From FLUQ01 sp031550605 (GTDB lineage Bacteria > Desulfobacterota > Desulfovibrionia > Desulfovibrionales > Desulfovibrionaceae): 64,000 bases of DNA. Positions 6,359-13,889 of the stretch are shown here, in pieces. A program made the translations under genes and the position numbers. A model generated the notes under the pieces. That model was not told the DNA's origin, did not search any database, and saw nothing but the letters and a program-made list of their open reading frames with translations. The stretch lies in NCBI GenBank assembly GCA_031550605.1, contig JAVBOK010000021.1, positions 39,497 to 103,496 on the forward strand. Reading direction: 5' to 3'. Within the stretch, counting starts at the first letter, position 1. Every line of letters starts with the position of its first letter.

Positions 6359-9277
6359 TTACCCCTCCAGCAGGTCCGCCGCCTCGCATCGATAGGTGCG
6401 GTGCCGTATCCGGCCGGCCTTGCCCGTGCGGAACAGAAGCAGAGGAAAATAGTCCTCCGACCGGGGCAGGACGCCTGCCGCCATGTCCCTGGCCTCGCGC
6501 AGCAGCCTGCAGTGGCCGGGGGAAAACGCGCCTTCGCCTTCCCAGTCCAGACGCAGGTTGAGCAGGGTCAGGGCGGCCATGGGCTGCACCGCGAAACCGA
6601 AATGTTCCAGGCCGCACCAGACCCGCTGCAAGGCTTTGCCCGCCCTGATCAGGCCGGCCCCGCTCACATCCGCCGCGCACAAAAGCCCCGCCCCGCCGCA
6701 AAAATGCATGGACAGACGGCTGTACAGTGGCATGGCGCGGCCCAGGCCCAGGGCGTTGGCCTGGCGCATGGCGCTCCAGGACCGGACCGCCTTCAGATAC
6801 AGTTCCCCGGCCGGGCCGGCCTGCAGATTCTTCAACGGCATGCCGCGCCTGAAATTTTCCGGCAGGGGCGCATCCGGGTCCGCCGGATAAGGGTCGAAAA
6901 TCAGCGTGCGCATCAGGTATTCGTGCAGGTCCTGCCGCTCCACCCGCACCCGGTCGGCCATATACACGGCCTGCCCCAGAGTGCGCAGATCCTCGGGCCT
7001 CGCGGTGTGCACCAGCAGGGCAGCGCCTTCGGCGTCCGCCATGCCGGCCAGACGTTCCCAGACCTCTTCGGGCACCGGCGCGCGGGAATAAAGCCGCCGG
7101 TTCGTGCTCCGCCGCCACAGGGCCGCGGACATCAGTTCGTGATAGGGCCGGCCGTCGGCGCGCAGATGCAGCGAAACCGCCAGATCCTCCTCCCCGGCGG
7201 GCTGTATTTCGACGCGGCAGTCCAGGCCCAGTTCCCCGGCCGCGTATTCCATGTTCTGGACGGCCGCCCCGCAGGAAAGCAGCGTTGCCGTCTGGCGCAC
7301 GTTGAAAAAGGACGGATCCGCCGCCCTGTCGGGCCGGAGGCCGATCCGCCCCGGCCCCAGCCTGAAACGCCAGGGTTGCACGTTGTCCCCGGACGGAGCC
7401 TGGATGCCCGCGCGCACGATATATTCCAGCGCTTCTTCGGGGATGCTTTCCCCGGCGGGCACGGGGGCCGGAGCCTGCGGCATGCGCGCCCCGCGCGCCG
7501 GCGGCGGAAGCAGCAGGCGTTTCGCCGCCGCCACTTTCAGGCGCTGCCAGGGACTGTTCATGCCCATGAACAGCCTGGTTTTGCGCCACAGGCCGCGCCG
7601 GGCGTCGAACTGGCAGGACGAGGGCACGGCGGCAACGGGCTTTTGCCCCAGAATCAGCCGGACCACCTGGCTGGCGGCCACGCCCGCGCACAGTTCGCAG
7701 CCGATGTCCAGAGACGGCACCCGGCCTTCTTTCAGGTCAATGAAATGGCGGTCGGTATAGCGCAGATGCGTGGGCCGGGGCGCAACCCCGAATGTAAAAC
7801 GGATGAGCCGCTCCAGGGGGTCGGTGTCGTCATGCACCCCGAAATACCGGTCATAGTTCATCCCCCCCGGCAGAAACACCAGCAGGGACGCGGAATACCC
7901 GGCCGGGGCCGCGGTGACCACCGGAATGCCCTTTTCCAGGGCCCGGTTGAACAGGGCGCGCCGGATGCCCTGGGCGAAAAAATCCAGGCTGTCCACCAGC
8001 ACGTCCGCCCCGGCCAGGAAATCATCCATGTTTTCGCGGGTCACCCCTTCGGGAAAGGCGCGCAGATCCAGAAAAGGGTTCACCCCCAGCACGCGCTCCG
8101 TCATGACCTCCAGCTTGGGCCGGCCGAATCCGGCCAGATCGGAACCGTATTGCCGGTTGACGTTGACCGGGGAAAAACGGTCAAAATCCGCGATGGTGAA
8201 GGCCCCGACGCCGGTCCGGGCCAGGGTCATCAGGTGCGCGCCCCCGACCCCGCCCAGGCCGGGGATGGCCACCCTGGCCCGCAGCAGCTTGCGCTGGCCC
8301 GCGTAATCGATAAGCCCCAGGTTGCGGGCAAAGGCGATATCCGTATACTCGTCCGGCCGTTCCAGACGCAGTTGCTCCAGCACGGGCGCCATGGACCGGC
8401 TGATGTCTTCTTTGGCCGCGCTGAACGACGCTTCCTGCAGCAGGCCCAGCCGGTATATGCCGGCCAGATAGCCGCGCTGCAGATCCGAAAGATTCTGCAG
8501 CAGCTCCGGCCGCTGGCGGAAAAAAAAGTAGGCCGAATAGGGGTCAAGCTGCCGCCGCCTGCGGTTCCGGTCTTCCTCCCCCTGCAACAGCGGGTCGCCG
8601 AACTCATTGAAAAATCCATGCAGATCCGTTTCAAATTCGTTGCTTGCATAGGCATCCTCAAGGTTTTTCATGAAGCTGCCGACTTCCGTGCGCAGGGCGA
8701 CGGCCGGCGCGCCTATCTTGTCGTAGAAGCGTTCTTCGCCGAACGGCTCGATCATCAACACCTGGGAATAGAACCGCACATGCTTGGGGTTGACCATAAG
8801 GACCAGGTCATCCACTTTCGCGTGCCGCGCATAGTGAAAAGCGGCCCGGTACAGAAACATCATCACATTGGACCAGCGCCGGGAACGCTGCGTGGCCAGC
8901 GCCCCGATCTCCGCGATCCGGCGGCCCTGCCGGCGCAATTCGTCCATTTTGTCTTTGAATACCGCATCAATGGGCAGGCCAAAGAGGTCCGTATCCAGAA
9001 TGTGCGCTATCGTCGAAACAACATCCAGATACGATTTGAAAACAAAAATATTCGTCGTCGGCAGCAACGACCATATGGTATAGGACATCCTGCTGCGGTG
9101 CGCCCCGACATATCCCGACTGGAAATACTCGTCGTAAATCAATTTGAAGGCTTTGCTGTACTCATCGATGCCTTCGACAATTTTGATTGCCGGTCTGTCC
9201 ATTTCCCCGAGCTTGCACTGCAACAGCTGGCTGCGTTTGATACGGATGGTCCGGCGTCTTTCTCTTCCGTCTGCCAT
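6359..9277 (-). CDS. Three-domain fusion: FeeM-like N-acyltransferase, ThiF/E1 adenylyltransferase, nitroreductase
   Basis: A 972-residue multidomain protein. Residues about 20-230 resemble the N-acyl amino acid synthase (FeeM)/autoinducer-synthase GNAT family, including the PEP-CTERM-associated acyltransferases (VEGIDEYSKAFKLIYDEYF, AEIGALATQRS). Residues about 330-560 are a ThiF/E1-like domain with the nucleotide loop IPGLGGVGG near 340, NVNRQYG, and a CELC cysteine pair near 526. Residues about 615-960 are an FMN nitroreductase-like domain with APSGDNVQPW. The ATG at 9277 is preceded by GAGGTGG; an upstream ATG at 9355 lacks such a site. Known families acylate amino acids, adenylate carboxyl groups and oxidise or reduce small molecules. 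A modified N-acyl amino acid or peptide product is inference. Confidence 0.82.
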   Translation of the reverse strand: MADGRERRRTIRIKRSQLLQCKLGEMDRPAIKIVEGIDEYSKAFKLIYDEYFQSGYVGAHRSRMSYTIWSLLPTTNIFVFKSYLDVVSTIAHILDTDLFGLPIDAVFKDKMDELRRQGRRIAEIGALATQRSRRWSNVMMFLYRAAFHYARHAKVDDLVLMVNPKHVRFYSQVLMIEPFGEERFYDKIGAPAVALRTEVGSFMKNLEDAYASNEFETDLHGFFNEFGDPLLQGEEDRNRRRRQLDPYSAYFFFRQRPELLQNLSDLQRGYLAGIYRLGLLQEASFSAAKEDISRSMAPVLEQLRLERPDEYTDIAFARNLGLIDYAGQRKLLRARVAIPGLGGVGGAHLMTLARTGVGAFTIADFDRFSPVNVNRQYGSDLAGFGRPKLEVMTERVLGVNPFLDLRAFPEGVTRENMDDFLAGADVLVDSLDFFAQGIRRALFNRALEKGIPVVTAAPAGYSASLLVFLPGGMNYDRYFGVHDDTDPLERLIRFTFGVAPRPTHLRYTDRHFIDLKEGRVPSLDIGCELCAGVAASQVVRLILGQKPVAAVPSSCQFDARRGLWRKTRLFMGMNSPWQRLKVAAAKRLLLPPPARGARMPQAPAPVPAGESIPEEALEYIVRAGIQAPSGDNVQPWRFRLGPGRIGLRPDRAADPSFFNVRQTATLLSCGAAVQNMEYAAGELGLDCRVEIQPAGEEDLAVSLHLRADGRPYHELMSAALWRRSTNRRLYSRAPVPEEVWERLAGMADAEGAALLVHTARPEDLRTLGQAVYMADRVRVERQDLHEYLMRTLIFDPYPADPDAPLPENFRRGMPLKNLQAGPAGELYLKAVRSWSAMRQANALGLGRAMPLYSRLSMHFCGGAGLLCAADVSGAGLIRAGKALQRVWCGLEHFGFAVQPMAALTLLNLRLDWEGEGAFSPGHCRLLREARDMAAGVLPRSEDYFPLLLFRTGKAGRIRHRTYRCEAADLLEG

Positions 9278-9307
9278 GGCACGCCACCTCGTTTTTCCAG
9301 AGATGCA

Positions 9308-9323
9308 AGCCAGAATCATGCCA
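9308..9323 (-). promoter_or_regulatory. Possible sigma-54 promoter of the fusion gene
   Basis: Reading on the minus strand the site is TGGCATG-N4-TGGCT, with the diagnostic GG and GC separated by ten bases. It differs from TGGCACR-N4-TTGCW at two positions. A start about 12 bases downstream of the GC would leave a leader of roughly 20 bases before the ATG at 9277. Confidence 0.4.
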
Positions 9324-9357
9324 ATTGCCCCTTCGCGCGGCCGGGGGAATATCATGG

Positions 9358-9371
9358 CCCTGCCGGCAGGG
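9358..9371. promoter_or_regulatory. Perfect 14-bp palindrome between divergent sigma-54-like promoters
   Basis: CCCTGCCGGCAGGG is a perfect palindrome located between the minus-strand site at 9308-9323 and the plus-strand site at 9391-9406. Its position suits an activator or repressor site serving one or both genes, though it is closer to the plus promoter than a usual enhancer. The role is inference. Confidence 0.35.
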
Positions 9372-9390
9372 CGCGCACGGCGCGCATTCG

Positions 9391-9406
9391 TGGCACGGAA
9401 TTAGCA
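9391..9406 (+). promoter_or_regulatory. Sigma-54-type promoter upstream of the PilZ-like gene
   Basis: The sequence TGGCACG-GAAT-TAGCA matches the -24/-12 consensus TGGCACR-N4-TTGCW with one mismatch and has correct GG to GC spacing. Transcription would start near 9417, leaving a leader of about 150 bases that includes the palindrome ATAACCGGTTAT at 9542-9553 just before the ribosome site. Confidence 0.55.
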
Positions 9407-9541
9407 CTGATTTTCACGGCGGGCAGAGCCGGCCCATCCTGCCTCAAGCCGGAAAAGCGCAGCCCGCCCCGCGTTCCCACCTCCGTTCAGCCACAGCAGG
9501 GCGGGAGAACATATACCCGCGCTTTTGCCGGCGTTAAGGCA

Positions 9542-9553
9542 ATAACCGGTTAT
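9542..9553. promoter_or_regulatory. 12-bp palindrome in the leader of the PilZ-like gene
   Basis: ATAACCGGTTAT is a perfect palindrome about 17 bases before the ATG at 9570 and directly upstream of the GAGGTG ribosome site. It could be an operator or a small hairpin affecting translation; nothing else supports either. Confidence 0.3.
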
Positions 9554-9569
9554 ATGCCGAGGTGTTATT

Positions 9570-10103
9570 ATGAATGGATTTTTCGAAAAATCCTGTATCG
9601 CTCTGGCGGAAAAAGATCTTGGCATCCTGACGGGCATATCGAAAGATTTCCGTTTGAATCCTGAATGCATCGTTTCCTTATTGATAAATACAGTTTTTAT
9701 AGAACGCGAAAAAAATCAAGATCACAGCAAGCACAAGGCGCAGCGCGCACTGCGAAAATCCATAAATCTTCAATGCATCGTTAAATTTATCGGCAATGAG
9801 AATGAAATGCATTACATTACTGCTAAATTAATAAACATATCTTTGTTCGGAGTGTGCATAGAAATTGACGATGAATACAGATTGAAAGAATACATAGAAA
9901 AAGATATCCAAAATTTTGAAATAAATACATATACGGAGTATGAAGATATTCCGATAAGTTTTTCATGCAGAGCCTGTCATGTACACAGAGGGACAATGCT
10001 CAGAATCGGTGGCGCATTGATCACCCCTGAACAACAAACCTTGAAATTCTTTCTGAAATTCATGATGGGGTTTGATTTCCCGCCAAGCAGCACACCGCAA
10101 TAG
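9570..10103 (+). CDS. PilZ-like domain protein
   Basis: A 177-residue cytoplasmic protein. After a ~55-residue N-terminal part, it contains an arginine-bearing segment (ALRKSINLQCIVKF) and then KLINISLFGVCIEI. These recall the PilZ c-di-GMP signature RxxxR followed by D/NxSxxG; the first motif is degenerate here, so nucleotide binding is uncertain. It is strikingly AT-rich compared with neighbours. A GAGGTG site precedes the ATG. It sits between two sigma-54-type promoters and next to the PEP-CTERM gene, which would fit c-di-GMP control of matrix production. That link is inference. Confidence 0.6.
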   Translation: MNGFFEKSCIALAEKDLGILTGISKDFRLNPECIVSLLINTVFIEREKNQDHSKHKAQRALRKSINLQCIVKFIGNENEMHYITAKLINISLFGVCIEIDDEYRLKEYIEKDIQNFEINTYTEYEDIPISFSCRACHVHRGTMLRIGGALITPEQQTLKFFLKFMMGFDFPPSSTPQ

Positions 10104-10255
10104 CGCGTTTCCCCTCGGGCTTGTCGGGAAAACTTACAAGCCGCTCTGTTTTTTCTTTCCCCGGCGGCTCTCCTGCCCCGGAGGCGCCGTTCCCCCAAAA
10201 GCGTTGCAGCCGTATTCCCGCCCCCGCAGGGGCACAGGAAACCCCGCACCGGCAC

Positions 10256-10304
10256 CTGTCGGAGATATTCCCGCCCTGTCGGATATTTTTACGCTTCCCG
10301 ACAG
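10256..10304 (+). promoter_or_regulatory. Candidate activator (PrsR-like) binding region: CTGTCGG repeats
   Basis: CTGTCGG occurs at 10256-10262 and 10276-10282 and, inverted as CCGACAG, at 10298-10304. The last two form an inverted repeat with a 15-base spacer. The first two copies also share the following A/T-rich GATATT. The cluster ends about 45 bases before the sigma-54 site at 10348, a suitable place for enhancer-binding protein sites. A related CTTGTCGG occurs near 10120. Confidence 0.5.
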
Positions 10305-10347
10305 AAGGGTCCAAGAATTTATTTTTTTATTTCAATAGATTATCAGG

Positions 10348-10363
10348 TGGAACACTTTTTGCT
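10348..10363 (+). promoter_or_regulatory. Sigma-54 promoter of the PEP-CTERM gene
   Basis: TGGAACA-CTTT-TTGCT matches TGGCACR-N4-TTGCW with a single mismatch, and the GG/GC pair has exact spacing. The start would be near 10374, giving a 34-base leader before the ATG at 10408. PEP-CTERM genes are known targets of PrsK/PrsR with sigma-54, which makes this site credible. Confidence 0.65.
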
Positions 10364-10407
10364 GACTCGCTAGCAGCATAGTCCACTTATTTATAAAGAG
10401 GTGCGCC

Positions 10408-11277
10408 ATGAAACGTTTTGTCTGTGCTATCGCCGCACTGCTCGTTACCTTGTGCTTGAGCCTGCCCGCGCAAGCCAATGTCTTTGACCAGGGCGGCCAC
10501 TTTGTCGTGAAATTCGGCGGTATTGAGTATGCGTACTACGGAACGCATGACCAGTTCATGAGCGGCGGCCTCGGCGCGGACGATCTCGTGGGTTCGCCGG
10601 GAAGAAGCCTTATCGCGCCCGACAACACGCTGAATACCGGGTTCAACATGAGTGCGGCCATGTATTTCACCGACGTTTACAGAACCGACACGAACTGGTC
10701 CATGGGGTCATTCAACAACGTCTACAACGAGCACTCCCCCGGCCTGTATTTTGTCATGTTGCGCGATCTGTATGCCGCCAGCAGCATCGGCAAGCTCGGC
10801 GACGCGCAGGATCCCAAGATCTTTTTCCGCGGCGGCGCTCTGGATTGGTATTATGCGCCCAGCGGCGTGATCGACAACGTGCGCAACCTGGAGTACAAAG
10901 CCGGCGTGGGGCTGGTGAACGCCGTGACCGATGCGCCTTTCGATCTGGCCGCGCTCGGCTCCCCCTTTGCCACGTTCACGTTCGAGAACGGCTCCGCCAA
11001 CGTCACCTTTGATGAGGACCTGATGGCGCTGAAAGGCGAAGCCACTTTCAGCGGGCATGCCTCTGACGGTTCGATGTTCGACTCCGACAAGATCGGCGGC
11101 GGCATGTATGACATCCTGGTGCAGGCCACCCTGCTGTGGAACCAGGAGAGAGGCTACTTTGAAGTGAACGATCCCTCGCGCGTGGCCGTACCGACCCCCG
11201 AACCCGCTTCCTTTGCCCTGATGGGCGCGGGCCTCCTGCTGGCCGGGCTCTGCATGCGCCGCCGCGCCAGGAAGTGA
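10408..11277 (+). CDS. PEP-CTERM sorting-domain exported protein
   Basis: The 289-residue protein begins with a clear signal peptide (MKRFVCAIAALLVTLCLSL, cleavage after AQA). It ends with the tripartite PEP-CTERM signal: PTPEPASFALM, a hydrophobic helix (GAGLLLAGLCM) and the basic tail RRRARK. Exosortases recognise and cleave this tail, releasing the protein into the outer exopolysaccharide matrix. The middle, about 220 residues rich in Gly, Asp and aromatic residues, has no recognised domain. A GAGGTG site precedes the ATG. A sigma-54 promoter and a strong terminator flank it, so it is probably a single-gene unit. The cognate exosortase is not in the window. Confidence 0.92.
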   Translation: MKRFVCAIAALLVTLCLSLPAQANVFDQGGHFVVKFGGIEYAYYGTHDQFMSGGLGADDLVGSPGRSLIAPDNTLNTGFNMSAAMYFTDVYRTDTNWSMGSFNNVYNEHSPGLYFVMLRDLYAASSIGKLGDAQDPKIFFRGGALDWYYAPSGVIDNVRNLEYKAGVGLVNAVTDAPFDLAALGSPFATFTFENGSANVTFDEDLMALKGEATFSGHASDGSMFDSDKIGGGMYDILVQATLLWNQERGYFEVNDPSRVAVPTPEPASFALMGAGLLLAGLCMRRRARK

Positions 11278-11306
11278 TCGCAACGCCTTGGCGATTCAGC
11301 ACCGCA

Positions 11307-11338
11307 GGGACCCGGCCGGGACCGGGTCCCGTTTTTTT
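11307..11338 (+). terminator. Rho-independent terminator of the PEP-CTERM gene
   Basis: A perfect 9-bp stem (GGGACCCGG at 11307-11315 with CCGGGTCCC at 11322-11330), a six-base loop, and then GTTTTTTT. It lies 30 bases after the stop codon. Confidence 0.9.
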
Positions 11339-11421
11339 GCCCGTCGCGGCGCGTCCGGCCGGGCCGGACGCCATGCCGGAAAAACGCAGGCGGACGGTCG
11401 CCATGCCCGCGCGGGAACGGA

Positions 11422-11775
11422 TCACCGGCCCCAATACCGCAGAAAGGATCCCTTGTGGTCCCACTGGACTTCAAAGTTGTCCTGGATGAACTTGACGCCC
11501 TTGACGGTTCCCGCCAGACGCATCACCTCATCCGCTTCGTCCCTGTCCACCAGGTTGCCGCTCATGTACACCACGCCCCGTTCCGTGCGCACGTCGACCC
11601 TGTGGCTGTAATCGCCGATGGCGGCCAGCACCTGCCGGGTTATGGCGCTGTCGCTGGCTATTTCCTCGGACGTTCGGGGGGGCGGGGGGGTCATAGCCGC
11701 GCAGGCGGACAAAAGCAGCGCCAGCATGACGGGAACGACGGCCGCCCTGGCGGTTCTGACTGTATTTGCGCGCAT
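11422..11775 (-). CDS. BON-domain lipoprotein
   Basis: This 117-residue protein has a lipoprotein signal peptide with the lipobox LLSAC (Cys25). Residues about 38-112 form a BON domain (DSAITRQVLAAIGDY, VDVRTERGVVYMSGNL, a KGVKFIQDNFEV ending). BON domains occur in OsmY- and DolP-like periplasmic or outer-membrane proteins and bind phospholipid surfaces. The protein is expected to be attached to a membrane facing the periplasm. It follows lgt by 52 bases on the same strand. Lgt is the enzyme that would lipidate it, and the two may be cotranscribed. Its precise role is unknown. Confidence 0.85.
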   Translation of the reverse strand: MRANTVRTARAAVVPVMLALLLSACAAMTPPPPRTSEEIASDSAITRQVLAAIGDYSHRVDVRTERGVVYMSGNLVDRDEADEVMRLAGTVKGVKFIQDNFEVQWDHKGSFLRYWGR

Positions 11776-11827
11776 ATCGGCCTCCTTGCCGGAAGACCGG
11801 ATATATATAAGCCCGTTCCGGTCGTTG

Positions 11828-12616
11828 TCACGATCGGGACCGCCCCGCCCTGCGGTATGCCCACAGCGTCATCCCGGCCCCGCAGAGGATCATGGGCAGA
11901 CAGAGCATCTGGCCCATGCTCAGGGACTGGAAGACGAAACCCAGCTGGGCGTCCGGCTCGCGGAAAAATTCCACGATGAAGCGGAAAGTCCCGTACCCGA
12001 GCAGGAACATGCCGCTGACCGCCGCGCGCGGCCGCGGCATGGCGGAATACAGCCAGAGCAGGCAGAAAAAGACCACGCCTTCCAGGGCGGCCTCGTACAG
12101 CTGCGAGGGGTGGCGGGGCAGAGGCCCCGCGCCGGGAAAGACCATGCCCGCGGGCGAATCCGTGATCCGCCCCCAGAGTTCGCCGTTGATGAAGTTGCCC
12201 AGACGGCCGAAGAACAGCCCCGGCGGCACCAGAGGGGCCATGAAGTCCATGACCTCGAACAGGGTTTTGCCGCGCCGGTACGCGGCGACCCACATCAGAA
12301 AAATCACCCCCAGCATGCCGCCGTGAAAAGACATGCCCCCGTGCTGCAGAAAAAAGATATCCAGAGGATTGCGCAGGTAGTGCAGGGGGTCGTAAAACAG
12401 CGCGTAGCCCAGCCGGCCGCCGACGATCACGCCGAAAAATCCCCAGGTCAGGATGTCTTCAAAGTCTTTCGGCGAAAAGTCGGCGGAACGCGCGGCCCGA
12501 TACCGGCCCAGCAGCCAGGCGGAAAGAAAGCCCAGCAGGTACATCAGCCCGTACCAGCGCACAGCCAGAGGGCCAACGGAAAAAATGACGGGATCGAAAC
12601 GGGGATAGGTCAGCAT
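11828..12616 (-). CDS. lgt: Prolipoprotein diacylglyceryl transferase
   Basis: Lgt moves diacylglycerol from phosphatidylglycerol to the lipobox cysteine of prolipoproteins in the inner membrane. The 262-residue protein has about seven hydrophobic segments and the family signatures: RWYGLMYLLGF near the start, VGGRLGYALFYDP, HGGMSFHGGMLG, and the Lgt box GRLGNFINGELWG. It continues with HPSQLYEA and ends with an FRFIVEFFREPD segment. The ATG at 12616 gives the usual length; an open frame continues far upstream but opposes the real genes there. It is divergent from the lipid cluster, with a 96-base gap that shows no clear promoter motif. Confidence 0.95.
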   Translation of the reverse strand: MLTYPRFDPVIFSVGPLAVRWYGLMYLLGFLSAWLLGRYRAARSADFSPKDFEDILTWGFFGVIVGGRLGYALFYDPLHYLRNPLDIFFLQHGGMSFHGGMLGVIFLMWVAAYRRGKTLFEVMDFMAPLVPPGLFFGRLGNFINGELWGRITDSPAGMVFPGAGPLPRHPSQLYEAALEGVVFFCLLWLYSAMPRPRAAVSGMFLLGYGTFRFIVEFFREPDAQLGFVFQSLSMGQMLCLPMILCGAGMTLWAYRRAGRSRS

Positions 12617-12712
12617 CACAGGCTTATACTCCGCTCCGGGCCGCCGCGCAATGCCCCGACCGTCCCCGGCCCGGCACTTGCCTGTCCGGCCCTGAAGCGG
12701 TATTTTCCTCCC

Positions 12713-13210
12713 ATGTCTTCTGCAACGCCATCCGCCCCGCGCGGAAATTTTCCCGTGGACGCCGCGTCCATCATCCCCCAGTCCGCCCCCATGCGCCTGG
12801 TCGGAGAGCTGCTTTCCGTGCGGGAAAACGGCGAAGCTCTGGTCCGGGGACTCGTCGCGCCGGACTGCCCCTTTCTGCGTCCCGACGGAAGGCTGACCCC
12901 GGCCGGCCTGCTGGAAATGGCGGCCCAAAGCTGCGCCTGCCTGCAGGGATACCGGACAGCGACGGCAGCCGCCGCGCAGCCGCCGCGCGAAGCCTTTCTG
13001 GTGGGCATGAAGAACGCCCGGTTCCGGCAATGCGCGCATGCGGACGACCCACTGTTCATTACCGTGACCCCGGCGGCGGAACTGGACGGTTTTTTTCTGG
13101 CGGACGCCGCGATCAACCGCGGCGCGCCGGACGGCCCCCTGATCGCGTCCGTGCGCGTCAAAGCCTATTGCCCTCCGCAATCCGGAGAGAATTCCCATGC
13201 TTTCGTGTAA
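12713..13210 (+). CDS. 3-hydroxyacyl-ACP dehydratase-like hotdog protein (ApeP-like)
   Basis: A 165-residue hotdog-fold protein resembling the predicted 3-hydroxyacyl-ACP dehydratases of aryl polyene clusters. It has the strand-helix segment IIPQSAPMRLVGELL near residue 18 and the central helix PAGLLEMAAQSCACLQGY. It is the first gene of the cluster and overlaps the next by 14 bases. The family usually has a histidine in the PH-x-x-PM motif. Here the position reads PQSAPM, so the catalytic histidine may be lost and the protein might act as a partner or have another role. The start at 12713 is the first ATG consistent with the fold. Confidence 0.7.
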   Translation: MSSATPSAPRGNFPVDAASIIPQSAPMRLVGELLSVRENGEALVRGLVAPDCPFLRPDGRLTPAGLLEMAAQSCACLQGYRTATAAAAQPPREAFLVGMKNARFRQCAHADDPLFITVTPAAELDGFFLADAAINRGAPDGPLIASVRVKAYCPPQSGENSHAFV

Positions 13211-13877
13211 TCGGTTGCTCGTCCGCTTCGCGGCGGCGTTCGCGTTGCTGGCCGCTCTCGGCTCCGTCCCGGCGGGGGCCAGCCCGGACCCCGTACCGTC
13301 CATCCCCCTGTCCGCCGAGGCCGCCCGGCCCGTGCTGGACCGCCTGCGGCAAGGCGTGAAGAACCTGACCAGCCTGCGCTGCGACTTCACGCAGGAAAAA
13401 CGGCTGGCCGTATTCAGCCAGACCCTGGTCTCGCGCGGGACTCTCAGCTTTCGCAAGCCGGATTCCCTGCGCTGGGAATACGTCAGCCCCGTGCGTTCCG
13501 GTTTCGTGGTCAACGGGGGAAAAGGCGCCGCCTGGAGTGCCGCGGGCGGCGAAATGCACAAATCCGACCTGCGCGACAGCCGCGAATTCGCGATCCTGGC
13601 GGAGCAGATAGCGCTCTGGCTGGCTTTTGACGAAGACGCCATCAGCCGCCAGTATACGCTGGAGGTGCTTTCCGCATCCCCGGCCATTCTTCGCCTGACC
13701 CCGAAAAACGACGGCGTGCGGCGCTTTCTGCGCGGCCTCATCCTCATCTTCGCCCCTGACGACAGCACGGCCGAAGAAGTGCGCATCCTTGAAGGCGACA
13801 ACGGCGACAGCACCATTTTGCGCTTCAGCAACGCCGTGCGCAACGAGGCGTTGCCCGATGCGTTGTTCAAACCCTGA
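13197..13877 (+). CDS. LolA-like outer-membrane lipoprotein carrier
   Basis: A 226-residue periplasmic protein with a signal peptide (LLVRFAAAFALLAAL, then AGAS) and a LolA-fold body. The family pattern is visible as LTSLRCDFTQEKRLAVFSQ followed by SRGTLSFRKPDSLRWEY. LolA-like proteins bind acyl chains in a half-barrel. In aryl-polyene-type clusters a LolA-like protein is thought to help carry the lipid across the periplasm together with the MMPL exporter. It starts inside the end of the dehydratase gene, with a GGAGAG ribosome site, so the two are translationally linked. Confidence 0.85.
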   Translation: MLSCNRLLVRFAAAFALLAALGSVPAGASPDPVPSIPLSAEAARPVLDRLRQGVKNLTSLRCDFTQEKRLAVFSQTLVSRGTLSFRKPDSLRWEYVSPVRSGFVVNGGKGAAWSAAGGEMHKSDLRDSREFAILAEQIALWLAFDEDAISRQYTLEVLSASPAILRLTPKNDGVRRFLRGLILIFAPDDSTAEEVRILEGDNGDSTILRFSNAVRNEALPDALFKP

Positions 13878-13889
13878 CGGAACAATCCT

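Noticed and set aside
6128..9664. 1178-codon plus-strand open frame
   Set aside because: It is antisense to the FeeM-ThiF-nitroreductase fusion. The product is Gln/Arg/Gly-rich low-complexity and matches nothing.
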